DNA of 64,000 nt from Bagarius yarrelli (taxonomy: Eukaryota > Chordata > Actinopteri > Siluriformes > Sisoridae). Within the stretch, counting starts at the first letter, position 1. Each line of letters starts with the position of its first letter. A model generated the notes under the pieces. That model did not search any database. It saw nothing but the letters and a program-made list of their open reading frames with translations, and was not told where the DNA came from. Below, in pieces: positions 1 through 12,700 of this stretch. The position numbers and the translations under genes are program-made. The DNA lies in assembly GCA_005784505.1 (NCBI GenBank), contig VCAZ01000017.1, positions 186,001 to 250,000 of the forward strand, in the 5' to 3' direction.

Positions 1-1475
1 TTGGGCTACTGTCCGTCTAAGGAGGAGGATGTGTGAATAGACAGAAAAAGGAGCAAAGGCATGAGTGTAAGACTGAGAATAGGGATGCTGAATGTTGGGA
101 CAATGACAGGGAAATGTGGAGAGCTGGTGGATATGATGGAGAGAAGGAAGGTAGATATATTGTGTGTACAGGAGACCAGGTGGAAGGGTAGCAAGGCTCG
201 TAGTATTGGATCGGAATTCAAGTTGTTTTATCATGGTGTGGATAGGAAGAGAAATGGGGTGATCCTGAAAGAGAAGAATGTTCTGGAAGTAAAAAAAGTT
301 AGAAAATAAAGGGCTGACGGTGTTTTAAGTGGTTATGCCCCACAAGTAGGTTGTGAGTTAGAAGAGATAGAGAGGTTCTGGTGTGAGTTAGATGAGGTAA
401 TAGTGAGTATTCCCAGAGGAGAGAGAGAGTAGTAATAGGCATAGACTTTAATGGACATGTGACAGAGGTGATGAGGAAGTGTTGGGCAGGTTTGGAGTCA
501 AAGAAAGGAACAGTAAAGGATAGATGATAGTAAACTTTGCTAAGAGGATGGAGATGGCTGTGGTAAATACTTTTTTCCAGAAGAGAGGAGCATTTAGTGA
601 ATAAGAGCGAAGATAGGAGCACACAGGTAGATAGTGTTTCTAGATGAATAGCAAACTACAGCAGATGTGATCAGGGAGACAGGAAGAAAGGTCAGGCATG
701 AATCTCCTTGGACAATGATGTTTGCAGATGACATTGTAATCTGTAGTGAGAGCATGAAGCAGGTGAAGGAAAACCTGGAGAGGTGGAGGTTTGCTTTTGA
801 GAGAAGAGAAATGAAAGTCAGTCGAAGCAAGAAAGAATACGCGTGTTTGAAAGAAAGGGAGGAAAGTGGAACAGTGAGATTACAGGGTGAAAAGGTGAAG
901 GTACATAAGTGCAAGTACTTGGGGTTGACAGTCCAGAGCAATGGAGAGTGTGTAAAAAGGGGGAAAAAACGAGTACAGGCAGTTTGGAATGGGTGGAGAA
1001 ATGTGTCAGGAGTGATGTGTGACAGAAGAATATCAGCTAGAATCAAGGGGAAGTACTACAAGACAGTGGTGAGACCAGCTATGATGTATGGTTTAAAGAC
1101 AGTGGCGCTGAGGAAGAAACAGGTAGCAAAGCTGGAAGTAGCAGAGCTGAAGATGTTGAGGTTTTCTTTGGGAGTGAAGAGGTTGGACAAGATTAGAAAC
1201 GGCTCATCTTAGATGTTTTGGGGAAAAAGGCAGATTAAGGTGGTTTGGACATGTACAGATGAGGGATAGTGAATATATTGGTAGGATGATGTTAGAAATG
1301 AAGTTACCAGACAAAAGGCAAAGAGGAAGACCAAAGAGAAGTTATATCGGTGTGATAAACAAGTCATAAAGTTAGTGGGTGTGAGTGAAGAGGATGTAGA
1401 GAATAGGGTTAGTTGGAGACAGACGATTCGCTGTGGCGACCCCTAAAAAAGGAACAGCCAAAAGGAGAAGAAGTT
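1..1475 (+). mobile_element. RTE-type LINE fragment, 5'-truncated by the window edge
   Basis: Positions 61-309 encode the start of an APE-type endonuclease, with IGMLNVGTMTGK and DILCVQETRWKG. After an internal loss, 667-1212 encode the end of a reverse transcriptase, with FADDIVI catalytic box and KYLGLTVQSNG. The 3' tail at about 1425-1474 is the CTGTGGCGACCCCTAA-type end common in fish LINEs, closing with GAAGAAG. Stops and frame breaks make it non-functional. The RTE assignment rests on the endonuclease and RT motifs. Confidence 0.85.
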
Positions 1476-1479
1476 ATAA

Positions 1480-2850
1480 ATCATGTTGTTAGAAAGGCTA
1501 CTGTTAGCAGCTCCGAGAGTTGGTGTTTATCACTTGGATACCTTCATAAGTGCATGTGTATGGCATCCAGCTAACTAATTTCTGTGATTGGATTAAAGTA
1601 GACTTTCTTGTGCTGTCCCAGCAAGTGGATTTAAATGCCACATATAAAATGATTTGTCAGTTTAACAATCAGTTAAATATTTGACTCTTATTTACATTTA
1701 TTTTCATATTATTATTCCTCAAATTAGGTTGGAAGTAGGGACCACAGGTTTTTATTCTTCATTTCACTTGCTAAAATAAAAACTTTATAGGTTTAGCGAG
1801 CCTACATTTAGGTTTTTCTACATTGGAGTTGAATACAGGAGTCAATGGGTCTGGAAGGTAATGTTATGGTTGCAGTATTTCTCTTAGCAAGTAGGCATGT
1901 GGTGTGATCGGACTTAGGTGTGTTTGTGTAACTTTACAAATTAGTTTAACTACAGCAAGTGTGTAATTGGGTACTATTTTTAAGTTTGGTACTTTAGTAC
2001 AGTTACTAACTGTACCATGAATTTTCTGATGCATGGTAGTAATGTTGTCTCAAGCCATCTAGTCTGTGCGTGCTCATGCGTTCAGGAGGCATGGGTTTTA
2101 ACTGCGAGGGTGGGACAAAACTCAGTGTTATCAGGCTATAGATAGCATTTTCCAAAAAGTGTCACTACAACTAAAGTGAAAGTAAACCAAGTCACCAAGA
2201 TAGATTCAGGGATGAATGCTGTAATACTAATGTTTTCTACTAGAGCCAAAGGGGCAAAACAATATAAGGCATGACTTATATTCCAAGGCTCCAATCACAT
2301 AAGACCAAAAATAAAAACAATATTGATTCCCTAACAGCAGAAATGGGAGGGTTCAGGCTGCACCCTTCTGAAATTTGAAACAACCAATTAAAGATTATGA
2401 TCAAATAACGTGCATTTTAAAAGTTTATGGACCTACACACACACACTCCTTTGTCCTGCTGCCTGCATGAAATATGGTTTTGTATTGCAGTCTAATACAA
2501 GTTATTAGACTAACTTTGAACTAATTTGTAACTTATTGTTAACATTGTATCTAGCCTTTTTTGGTCTGGAGAGGCGGTCACTGTATTTACCGTTCGCTGT
2601 AACATTATGGTTTATTTCATCACCAGTTAGCAATGTTTCTCTTTATTGGCATTTCTCATAACCATGTTAGCCTACTAATGTTGGTAAATTAAAAAGAAAA
2701 ACATGCACATCTGTAAATCTTTTTCAGATAGTATACCTAAATATTTGACATTGTGTTTGATCAGTTGGGCAATTTACCGGTTGTTAGCATTTTACTCTAA
2801 ATACTACGGACACATAAGCGTATTTCCGGTTCATCCTCGCTCCCATTTTG
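1480..2850. other. Intergenic stretch without recognised features
   Basis: Single-copy-looking AT-rich DNA between the LINE and the TFAP4 promoter region. There is a short CA run near 2437. I see no convincing gene or transposon end. Confidence 0.4.
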
Positions 2851-3650
2851 TTCCTACAGAATGTGTGCGGTTTACTAAAACTACCGCCAGACGTCCGGGG
2901 GTGGCAGTGGATTCGGGGACTGCTATGATCCTCCTCTTCCTTTTCTTTCATAAAAGCAAAATGGTGTACGAAGTCAACTTGAGGGCGCGCGTATGCAAGC
3001 GCCGCCCTACATCTCGTTTGTTACTGTTTTTGTTCAGTTCTGCCAAGTCGTCAGCTGAGCTCGCATGTTTACTTCATTGTACAGCGACGTTGGCGCGCTC
3101 ATAACAATTAAATGTATCAATCTCTGCATATTAACTTTGAATTTAATTTTAATTATGATACTTAAACACAAGCACATAACACAAGTAATCGATTGAACGA
3201 CTGATTCTCTGTATAGTAAAAATGAACTGAAATGCAAAGCAGGAATGTAGCTTATAATAACTTGTTTACACTGGCTGTTTTGCCTCTCAGAACACGGCGT
3301 TTTGTAGGGCTGCAAGATTCCTACCAGCTGTTTCCCGCCTTGAAAGACACTTGATCAGCTGCAAATAGACACATGCAGAAGAAGGAAGGGAAACGGGGAA
3401 GGGGGGGGGGTTAAGAAAGAGCGCCACACACTACGAGGGAACCCCATCAGCTGGAAGCAGAGTATCATTACAACTCTTCACCCTCAGCAGACGTTACGTT
3501 CGTATGCAAACAACGACAAATTCAGTCGCATAGGCGAATTGTTCTTTTTTAATGCGTAATTGCTCGCGAATACACAGTAAAAAAAGAGCGGCTACTAGTA
3601 ATAAGTGAAGTGTTAAAAAGGAGCGCGTATTCAAAGCTGGAGAGGAAAGT
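2850..3650 (+). promoter_or_regulatory. TFAP4: Probable TFAP4 promoter and 5' UTR
   Basis: GC and CpG content rise above the surroundings at about 2860-3100, and the stretch ends at the TFAP4 start codon. CAGCTG occurs at 3052-3057, 3325-3330, 3356-3361 and 3448-3453. That hexamer is the AP-4 consensus, so self-regulation is possible. A G-run lies near 3401-3411. I see no TATA box and cannot place the start site. The extent is an inference from position and composition. Confidence 0.5.
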
Positions 3651-3739
3651 ATGGAGTATTTCATGGTACCAGCTCAGAAGGTGCCCTCCTTGCAACATTT
3701 CAGAAAAACGGAAAAAGAAGTGATAGGCGGATTGTGTAG
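3651..3739 (+). CDS. TFAP4: TFAP4 coding exon 1
   Basis: Encodes residues 1-29 plus two bases of codon 30. The donor is GTATGT right after TGTAG. It carries the conserved N-terminal peptide that precedes the bHLH domain. The start context is aaagtATGg, with purine at -3 and G at +4. Confidence 0.95.
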
Positions 3740-6700
3740 GTATGTATAAACACAAATTTACTAACACTATATTCCGTGATTATTTAAAAGGCAAGCTTTT
3801 TACTGTCCGCCAAGAAGCACAAGTGATAAGGGAACATGCTTGATCAGATTGGTATGTTATTGTGTGCACAGACGAAACTCTTGGAATAAGAAGAAGAATA
3901 ACTAAAAACATTTCTAATGTTTATGTGATCTTAGGGGGTAGTTTTAAAAGTGTCCACTGTTGCAGTAACCTTACTTCGCGAATATAACATGTAAATTCAC
4001 ACATTTTGTGTCTAACAAACACAAACCACGTGGTTCCATGCACGCCACGCCGCTGCTCTGCTGCAAGGCTCTAGATAACAAATCAATGGACTTATTTTAA
4101 GCGGGTTTGTACCTTTTGCGTTATTTTCTGCATAAGTGGGTGTTGTGACCTAGTGTGTAATTCACATTTTCAGAAAGTTGTGATCTAGTAGCACAGTACT
4201 CCACGGGGTGTTTGTCGTTTTGCGAGAGCGGGCTAAAGTTATTGTGGGCAGTGCGGCCATGCTTGTGCTACAGCGAGGATTTGCCATCGCCTTGCTCGTC
4301 AAACGTATAAAATAAATAAACCACGCCTGTTTTGTGACTAATTTTATAAACTGGAACAAGTTTTGCGTTTCTTAAAAACAACAATTTTGGCGAAAGAGTG
4401 CGCTGTCGGTGTTTGCTTTGCGCCTTTATTCCCTTAGCGCTGCCATGCTGCCGCATGGACAAGCGTAGGGGAAGCTGTATAGAAGCATTGTTGTAATGGC
4501 GGATGGCTGGGATTTGTGCATTCACCGTGATTTTTTTTTGTAAGAGTGAAAAACGTGTACTGAGTAAAATAATATACCCTATTCGTCTAAATGATGTATG
4601 TAATTATAATAGTAGGTATAGCATTTATACATTAATAGGGTTTTCAAATAAGGGGGTGTGTATGTTAAGCAAGGCCCTTCAATGCGTCTTCAGCCTGAGG
4701 TGGGCGGACTCAAAAATGGCGACAAGGTTGCTGGGAAATGTAGTGCTCTTGCTTGGTTTAAATTTCAAAGCTATGCATATATTTTTGAATTAAATTATTA
4801 TACATACGTACCAGTAAAATTGGACCCATGTAATAATAATTTATGAATTGCTTTACCCTGGTGATGGATTTAGTGAGCCCAGTTTTATTATAAAAACCTT
4901 CACTGAAAGGCAGGAATGTGATCTTAGTCAATCATAGTGCACCATGCACACATACAGGGTGGGTGAAAATTAACTAGGCAATATTTAATGGCTTTAAAAC
5001 TTTTAGTAAAAATCGAGTCATGATGAAAAATAGTCTTTGAATCGACAATAGTAAGAAATGGTAATTTGAAAGGTTTTTAGCAATATCACAAATGAATTTG
5101 TTTAGAAGTCTGTACATTCCATCTCCGGCCGTTTGAAGAAATCGGTTGACGCCTCTGGTCATTGAAATTTAAAGTTTTGCCTTTATTTTCCTTTATATAA
5201 AGTACATGTACAATTTGTATCAACAAATCTGTATCAGAAATATGGATCAATTTTTAAATCCTAATCCCCACACACTGTTTATTGACCATAGTGGATTGGC
5301 AGCAGCTATAATGTTTTAGAGGTGTACTTTCACTTTCACCATTCTATTTTATCATAAATATCATCATTCCGAAAAGGTCCAGATTCCCATGTGCCTGCTT
5401 ATGTATGTTTTGGGGCTGCACAAAATTTTGTTTCAGCATCGACATCGCAATGTGTACATATCTGCACAGTTTGGAATGTATGTAATTTGTGAATTTTATT
5501 TTAATAAAGTGAAAGTTTATTATTTGCAGATTGTCTCTTACTGTGTAAACATTTTAAACATTTAAATCATTCAGGTACACGAAACGATCACTTTTGTAGC
5601 CTTAACAGAACAATTGTACTTAATTTATACAGTGTGATTGCACTTTTGATTAAACAATTTCTGTATCTGAATCTTCAGAAAAACACAAAGCACTGTTTAA
5701 TTTCTCTTTGTTCAGTTTTATTTATCTATAATTATAATTTGTGTATTATATTTTACACGGGTGCGCCACCTTACAAAATCACTTCAGTCATTCTACAATA
5801 ATAGATTGAACTATTTAACTCATCTGGGGAAATCATTTCATATTGCAATAAATACTACAGAAAAACAAAATATTACAATGTCAGCTTTTTCAATATTGAG
5901 CAGCCCTGTTATGGTTGACATTAAGAGGTGTTATTTATAAACCGACACCCAGGTTGCAAAATGTTATTTTAGACATTTGTTTAAAAAAATCTGTTAAAAG
6001 AAATATGCTTGACTTTAAATTTACGATTACGATTATTATAACTTTTATTGCTATTTAAAAAAAAAAAAATCTATAACCAGATTTAAAAAACAATATATTT
6101 ACCCATGATTTTGTAATTTTTACTGAACAAACTTTATTTTTTTTCTTTTCAGTTTAGCAAACATCCCCCTCACACCAGAGACGGCACGGGACCAAGAACG
6201 ACGTATTCGCAGAGAGATTGCAAACAGCAATGAGCGCAGGCGCATGCAGAGCATCAATGCTGGCTTCCAGTCCCTGAAAACCCTCATACCACATAGTGAT
6301 GGGGAAAAGTTGAGCAAAGTGAGTCACTTGCTTTAATAAATACATTGTAGTAGGGGTGTGACGAGACATGAGACTGGGTTCGCGTTTATGTGACGCGATG
6401 AGATTTTTAGACTTTTTTTTTAAAGAAATCCTCAATGATTAAATACAGGCAAATGCATTTCGAAATAAACTTGTACTTTATGAAATTAAACTTCTTTTTG
6501 AATGAATTAAATGCTGTTACAATAGCGCTGCAGATCATGTTAGCAGAGGTGTACAGTATTGATTTTTTTCATTTTGTCTTTGTTTTGGCTGTCATTCTTT
6601 TGCCCTTTCTTATTTCCACCGGGAGATCAAAATGTTGCCACACAAACAAATTTAATGTGGTGCGGGCATCTCCTATGGTCACTTCCACCAGTGAAAAGTC

Positions 6701-9700
6701 TCCACCAGTCTCATCACACATTTGCATTGTAGTAAAATAATGTGTACAAAGAAAGTAAAGAAATCCAAATATTTCCATTTATGTAATTTGTTGCAATGAA
6801 TGATATGCATGATTATACAAGGTATGAGTTGAATTTGGATAGTAATTAAAATTTTTTAATGTAAACACCTTAAACCCTATAAGAGGCAATAAAAGTAGAT
6901 TTAATTCATGTTGTTCCTTATGTTAGTACTAATAAATAGTCATACTCTCATCACCTTTATTTTTCTTTCTTTTTTTATTTTTTATTATTATTTTGTAAAA
7001 TTTCTTTGTCAACTCTTCTATCTTAAGGCCTTTTCTGTTTTGGTTAACCTTTTCAAGTTTTCTTATATATAAAAGAATATTACAAAGATATTACAAGATT
7101 CTTATGTATATATATCAATATACACACACATTATGTAATATTAATTAAACGCTGGTGCATGGAAACAACATCTCCTTCACCTGGTGTTATTGTAGTTAGT
7201 ACAGTGTTGCTGTGTTGTCTTGCAGTGTATCATTGTATTGTATGTAGTGTATTGTAGCGTCGCACACCGTGCAATGAGAATTCATTCGGTCCTTTAGAAT
7301 TGGGGTGTCTTTTTTGATGTTGCAGTTAGATTTAAGCCACTACCGTTAGCATATCCCACTTTTACAAGTTTATGTGACGGGTAGGTGTCTTGATTCTTTT
7401 GGTTGAGGGGATATGAGACGCCAGTACCCTCAAACAGAGATTTTTGGGACCACTGTCAAATGTAGGTAAGTATGTCCAAGATACGTACTCCGCCAAAATG
7501 TCTTCCCAGGTAAGCAAGGGATTAAAGATAAGTCTTTTTAAATTTTTTTTTTATAAGGAATTATAAACCAAATAATCTTTTATTACATCAATGCGTGTTC
7601 ATATTTTACCATCATGTTCTCAATGAAACTTTCAAAATAAATCGCTTAAGTGATGACGTTACACTGCTGCAGATAGGCCGCAACATATTTTTTGACTTGA
7701 CAATATACCCTGTCTAAAGCTGTGCATTACTTTGAAAATGTCAATTATGATGACTTTCGTGGTGTTCATAGATGTTAATATGTTCATCCCTACCTTGTTT
7801 CCCTGTTTTAAGACAGGGGACGGTGGCTATAGTTTATAACTGGCATGGGGTTGGGCTTAATAATCTTTTTTGTTGCAGGAATTGCAGGTCAAGTGAAAGG
7901 AGCACCACAAAACTGCACAGTGTAAACCGTTTTCTTCACTTTTGTTAGACTATCGGGTAATGTTTCATGACCTTTTGCAGTAACGTTTTGGTAATAAGAC
8001 ATTAGCCATTAGCACAGCTAGTAAACAAAACGCCTCCGGGTAATTCAATGATTGGGAATCTGCAAAAAATAGTCAGTAATGAATAGGACGCTTAAACATG
8101 ACTGCTTAAAATTGATCCGTTGCTGTGAAAACAGTCTGTTGAAACAAAACAGATTTGTTTTATAGCGTGCAACACTCAATGCTTTACTGTTTGGCTACAG
8201 TTATCAGGCAATCAGGAGACATCTTTGGGATTAGAGAGTTTTAACAATGTGTGAAGGGCAAACAAAAATAAGGGGGAAAAATAAGGTTGAATTCCTAACA
8301 GGTACTGGTAATGGCAAAATTGCTATTGACACAGGTATTTCACTAAGCCTTTGTCTTGCTAGTGCTTTAAAGTGAATCTAGTTGGAATGTACACTTTCAG
8401 TGATGTATTTTGAGGTTTATTTTACGTCTTAGTGATTTAAAGTAAATTGTGAGGCAAAAAGGTAATTTGTACTCATCTCGCAAGTGATTTTATTGAGTGG
8501 CTGCCCTATCGGTGGTGGAACTGACACCCACAAATCCTGCTTTTTGCAGCCTTGCAGATGCCCTTTTCAGAGTGAGTTAGTTTTTCTTTTTTTTTTTTAC
8601 ACACAGTTTGGGGTCAGGGGTTCGGTCATGGGCCCAGTGGTGGTAACTTGATGTTTAATAGCAGTCCAACCCTTACCACTGCACACACTTCCCCACTGAT
8701 TTGAAGTTTGAGAGAAGTTTAATTAAATTAGGAAAAAAACAAGCTTGTAATCTTGTACATGTCAAACCCCTCATCTGGTGCACGACGTCTCCCCAAAACA
8801 TCTAACATGAGCCGCCCGCCTGATGAAATCTTTCTATCTGTCCAACCTTGTCACTCCCAAAGAAAACCTAACATCTTCACTCTCGTACTTCACTCTGCCA
8901 CGTCTCTGCCTCAGCGCCACTGTCTCTAACCATACATCATAGCTGGTCTTCCAATGTCTTGTACACCTCCCTCTTTCTAGCTGATTTCTTTGTCACACAT
9001 CACACCTACACGTTTTCTCACTAATTCAACCTGCCTATCTCTCATTTCCATTGCTCTGGACTTTTACCCCCAAGTACCTACACTCGTGTAACTCTTGCTC
9101 GTCCCCTTAATCGCCTTTCCACTCTCTACCTTTGTAAAAACATTTCTTTGTCATGCCTCCTCTCAGAGCAAACATCCACGTATCCAGTTTTTCTCCACCT
9201 GCTCCCGGACTCACTACAGAGCACCATTATCTGCAAACAAATTGTCCAAGGAGATGCCTGATTCCGTCACATTCAATTACCACAGCAAACAAAAGGGGCT
9301 TAGCGCAGTCCTCGCCGTACACTCCACTTGAACGTCTCTGTCTGACAACGCACACCTCACCACTGTCCTGCCCCCCCATAGTCATCACCCTGCATACTTC
9401 TCGATATTCTGTTTCCATACAATACCACAGCTCTTTTCTTGGACCTTATAGCTTTCTCCAAGTCTACAAAACACAAAGCAGATCCTATGACCTCTCGGCT
9501 TCTTCATCGCATCCCCACCAAAGCCAAATTGCATTGATTGTTCTTTCTGGCATAAGCCATATGCTGCTCACAAAGATACGACCCTCCGTAACTAGGCTCC
9601 CTACTCCTTCCTATACCGTCATTGTAGAATCTCAACTTTATGCCCGAGTTGTTGCAACTCTGCACCTCAACCTGTTTTTAAATAGGACCAAGACAATTCT

Positions 9701-12700
9701 TATTGCCTGACACAACCTCTTATTTACCAGGCTTTGGACTGGCATGACGTTACTGTCTTGTGCCATGTGGCTAGATCAATTATCGTATTAAACCAGCAAT
9801 TTTATGAATGAATAGTACCTATGACTGTATGNGCTATAGTGTCTGATTGAGTCTGGTCTGTAAGTTAAAAGGCTGGTCTTTGAACACAATCAGTAGGCAG
9901 CATTTTAAGGCTTTTAAAACAAATACATTAAGAAGAAAGAACGCTTCACAGAGAATAGATCACAGGGAACAAAAGTCTGGCAATCATCCCCTCAAGAAAA
10001 ATTAAAACATGAAATTCCACTAGGTGCACTTTTTTCTGTTTACAGAGTGGATAAGCGTTGGTAGCATCACTGCGCCTGGTGCTGTTATTGTTAATAATCT
10101 TATGTTAATACAGTGTATTGTAAGATATAAAAAATAACACACTGCATCATGACTTAACAGAATAAGGATAGAACACAAGTTAGAGCTGAGCTTTGATGCT
10201 AACTGTAATAGCTATTACTATTCTAATTGCATTATATGGCAGTTATTTACTATGAAGGTAGTGATTTATTGTTTATTTATTTATTATAATACAGATTGAA
10301 TTAGATCTCGCAGTATTAAACAGTCAAACTCAATCTAGTGACACCACCACCCTGACCAGATTTAACACCCTCACCAACTTTCATTGGCATTTCATTGGTG
10401 CATTCCCCAAAAGAAATGTTTGGCATGATTACCATCAATTTGCATCAATAAACAAAACTTATGCTTTCATTTGCTAAACGATTTCAAGTTTGATGCCTTT
10501 TACAGGTCTCAAAAAAGTTGACATGGGGGCAACAAAGGGATGAACATTTTGAATAGATTCAGCTGGGAACACATTAAGCAACTATTTAGGTTAATGGACA
10601 TCAATTCTGTAACATGAGTAGCTATAAAAGGGATCTCTTAGACAGGCAGCATCTCTCAGAAGTAAAGATGGGCAGGCGCTCTCCAATCTGTAAAAGATTG
10701 TGGAATACTTCAAAAGATTTAGAGAAATTGGTGAAGGGACATGGCCGAAGACCTTTGTTGGAGGCTTTTAGATGACACTGCATCACTCATCGCCATGATT
10801 CTGTGATTGACATTACTAAATGGGCCAGAAATACTTCCAAAAACCGCCTGTAAACACAATCTTCCATGTCATTTGCAGATGCCAACTAAAGCTCCATAAT
10901 GAAAAAAGGAAGCCAAATGTGAAACTGGTGCAGAAGCAGGTACAGAACAGGTAGCATACAGTAAGGCTGAGCGATTAATTGAATCGCATTTTGAAAAGCT
11001 GCAATTGGCTAATCGCAAAAGGCTGCGATGTGAATGCAATAATAAAACGTCTCAGAGCAAATGCATGACTGCCATCTTTGAGTAACAGTCATACCAGCCA
11101 ACTGACTGCACAGAGCTTCGTGCACCCAATCAGCATGTTGGCCCTGTGCATGTAATGCCCACCATTTAAAAAAAAAAAACTGGGATTATGCCACCTTCTG
11201 GGTCAGAGAGATCATTCCATCAAATAATACCCAAAAAACAGCAAGTCTGTAATTTGAAATTATTTCACCTTTTGAAGTGACGGACCCTGAACAAAATAAA
11301 GTAATTTGCAAAAGTAGCAGCTGTTACAACATATAAAGAAGACGTTACAAAAACAACAGGAGTTAACTAGTGCCATAACTCGCTACCTCGCTAAAGACAC
11401 AGTGCCTTTCAATGCAGTAAAAAAAGAGAGATTTAAAAACCCCATCCAAACGCTGGATAGGAGATATAAAACTCCCTCTTGCGCATATTTTATCCACATT
11501 GCAATCCAACAGCTTTACAATGTAGGAATGAAGCTAAGGCAGACTATTACGCTATATCAGACCTGTGGTTAAGGCAGACGACTGAACCGTATCCTAGTTT
11601 CACTGTGCACTATATTAGTGGTGACTTCGAGCTAAAAACTTGTGCAGAACTACTGATGTAGCTAAAATACCCACCTTTATTTTAAAAAGACCTTGTTTAC
11701 AGAAGAACGGGCCATTTTTTTTGTTTGTTTTTAGTGAAAGTGGTTAAAAGAGAAATATTTTTTATTGTTTATTAAATCTCTTCTTTTTTTTAAAACCAAA
11801 ATGCATTTGAGCAGCACTAATGCATAATAGAAGTAGAAAGGCACATCTGTCGGACTACAAGTAATTAAGAAATGTATAAAGTGTGTGCTGCACATTATTA
11901 AGAAGACTGAATTGCAATATCTGTCAAAAATTGCAATTGGATATTTTCCCTAAATCGCACAGCCCTAGCATACACTATGGCCATGTTTTGAAATCCACTA
12001 TAAATACCGAAAGATGTATATAAAGGTTTTGGAGCTTTATATGCTTCCCTCCTGATGAAATCTATTTCAGGGAAGGCCTTGTGTATTTCAGCAGGACAAT
12101 GCAAAACTACATACTTCAGCTATTACAACAGCATGGCTTCGTAGTAGAAGAGTCGGGGTGCCGAATCGGCCTGGCTGCAGCCAAGAACTTTTACCTATAG
12201 AGAACATTCGCGGCATTATTATACAGAAAATACGTCAGACGCCCGCAATCTCTTCAGCAGCGAAAGACCCGAATCAGGCAAAAATGTGACCAAATTACCA
12301 AACCAAAACTCCAGAAACGCATAACCTCGATGCCCAGACATTTTCAAACTGTTTTGAAAAGAAGAGGAGATACTGCAACATGGTAAACATGGCCCGTCCT
12401 AACTATTTTGAGACCTGTAGGGAGTTTAAACATTTGTTGTTCATTTTCTATTGTAAATAAAATGTTGGCTCATGTGATTTTTAAGTATGTGGGTCCTTTC
12501 AAGATCATTAGACAAGGTAACCCTGTTACCTATAGGCTGGAACTTCCCCCATCCTACCGTATCTCCTCGTCATTTCACGTCTTTCTGCTAAAGCCTTTTC
12601 CTCCAGTGATGAGTATTGAGTCTTAAGGAGGGGTCACCTAGAGTATCTTTGTGGGTAAGAACCTGTTATATTGTGTTTAATAAAACTGTATTCTGCAACA

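Noticed and set aside
2703..3104. 133-codon open frame before TFAP4
   Set aside because: No family resemblance and it overlaps the GC-richer promoter region. No splice or start evidence.
9153..9710. 185-codon open frame on the + strand
   Set aside because: It is the antisense of an RTE-type LINE; the minus strand carries the RT similarity.
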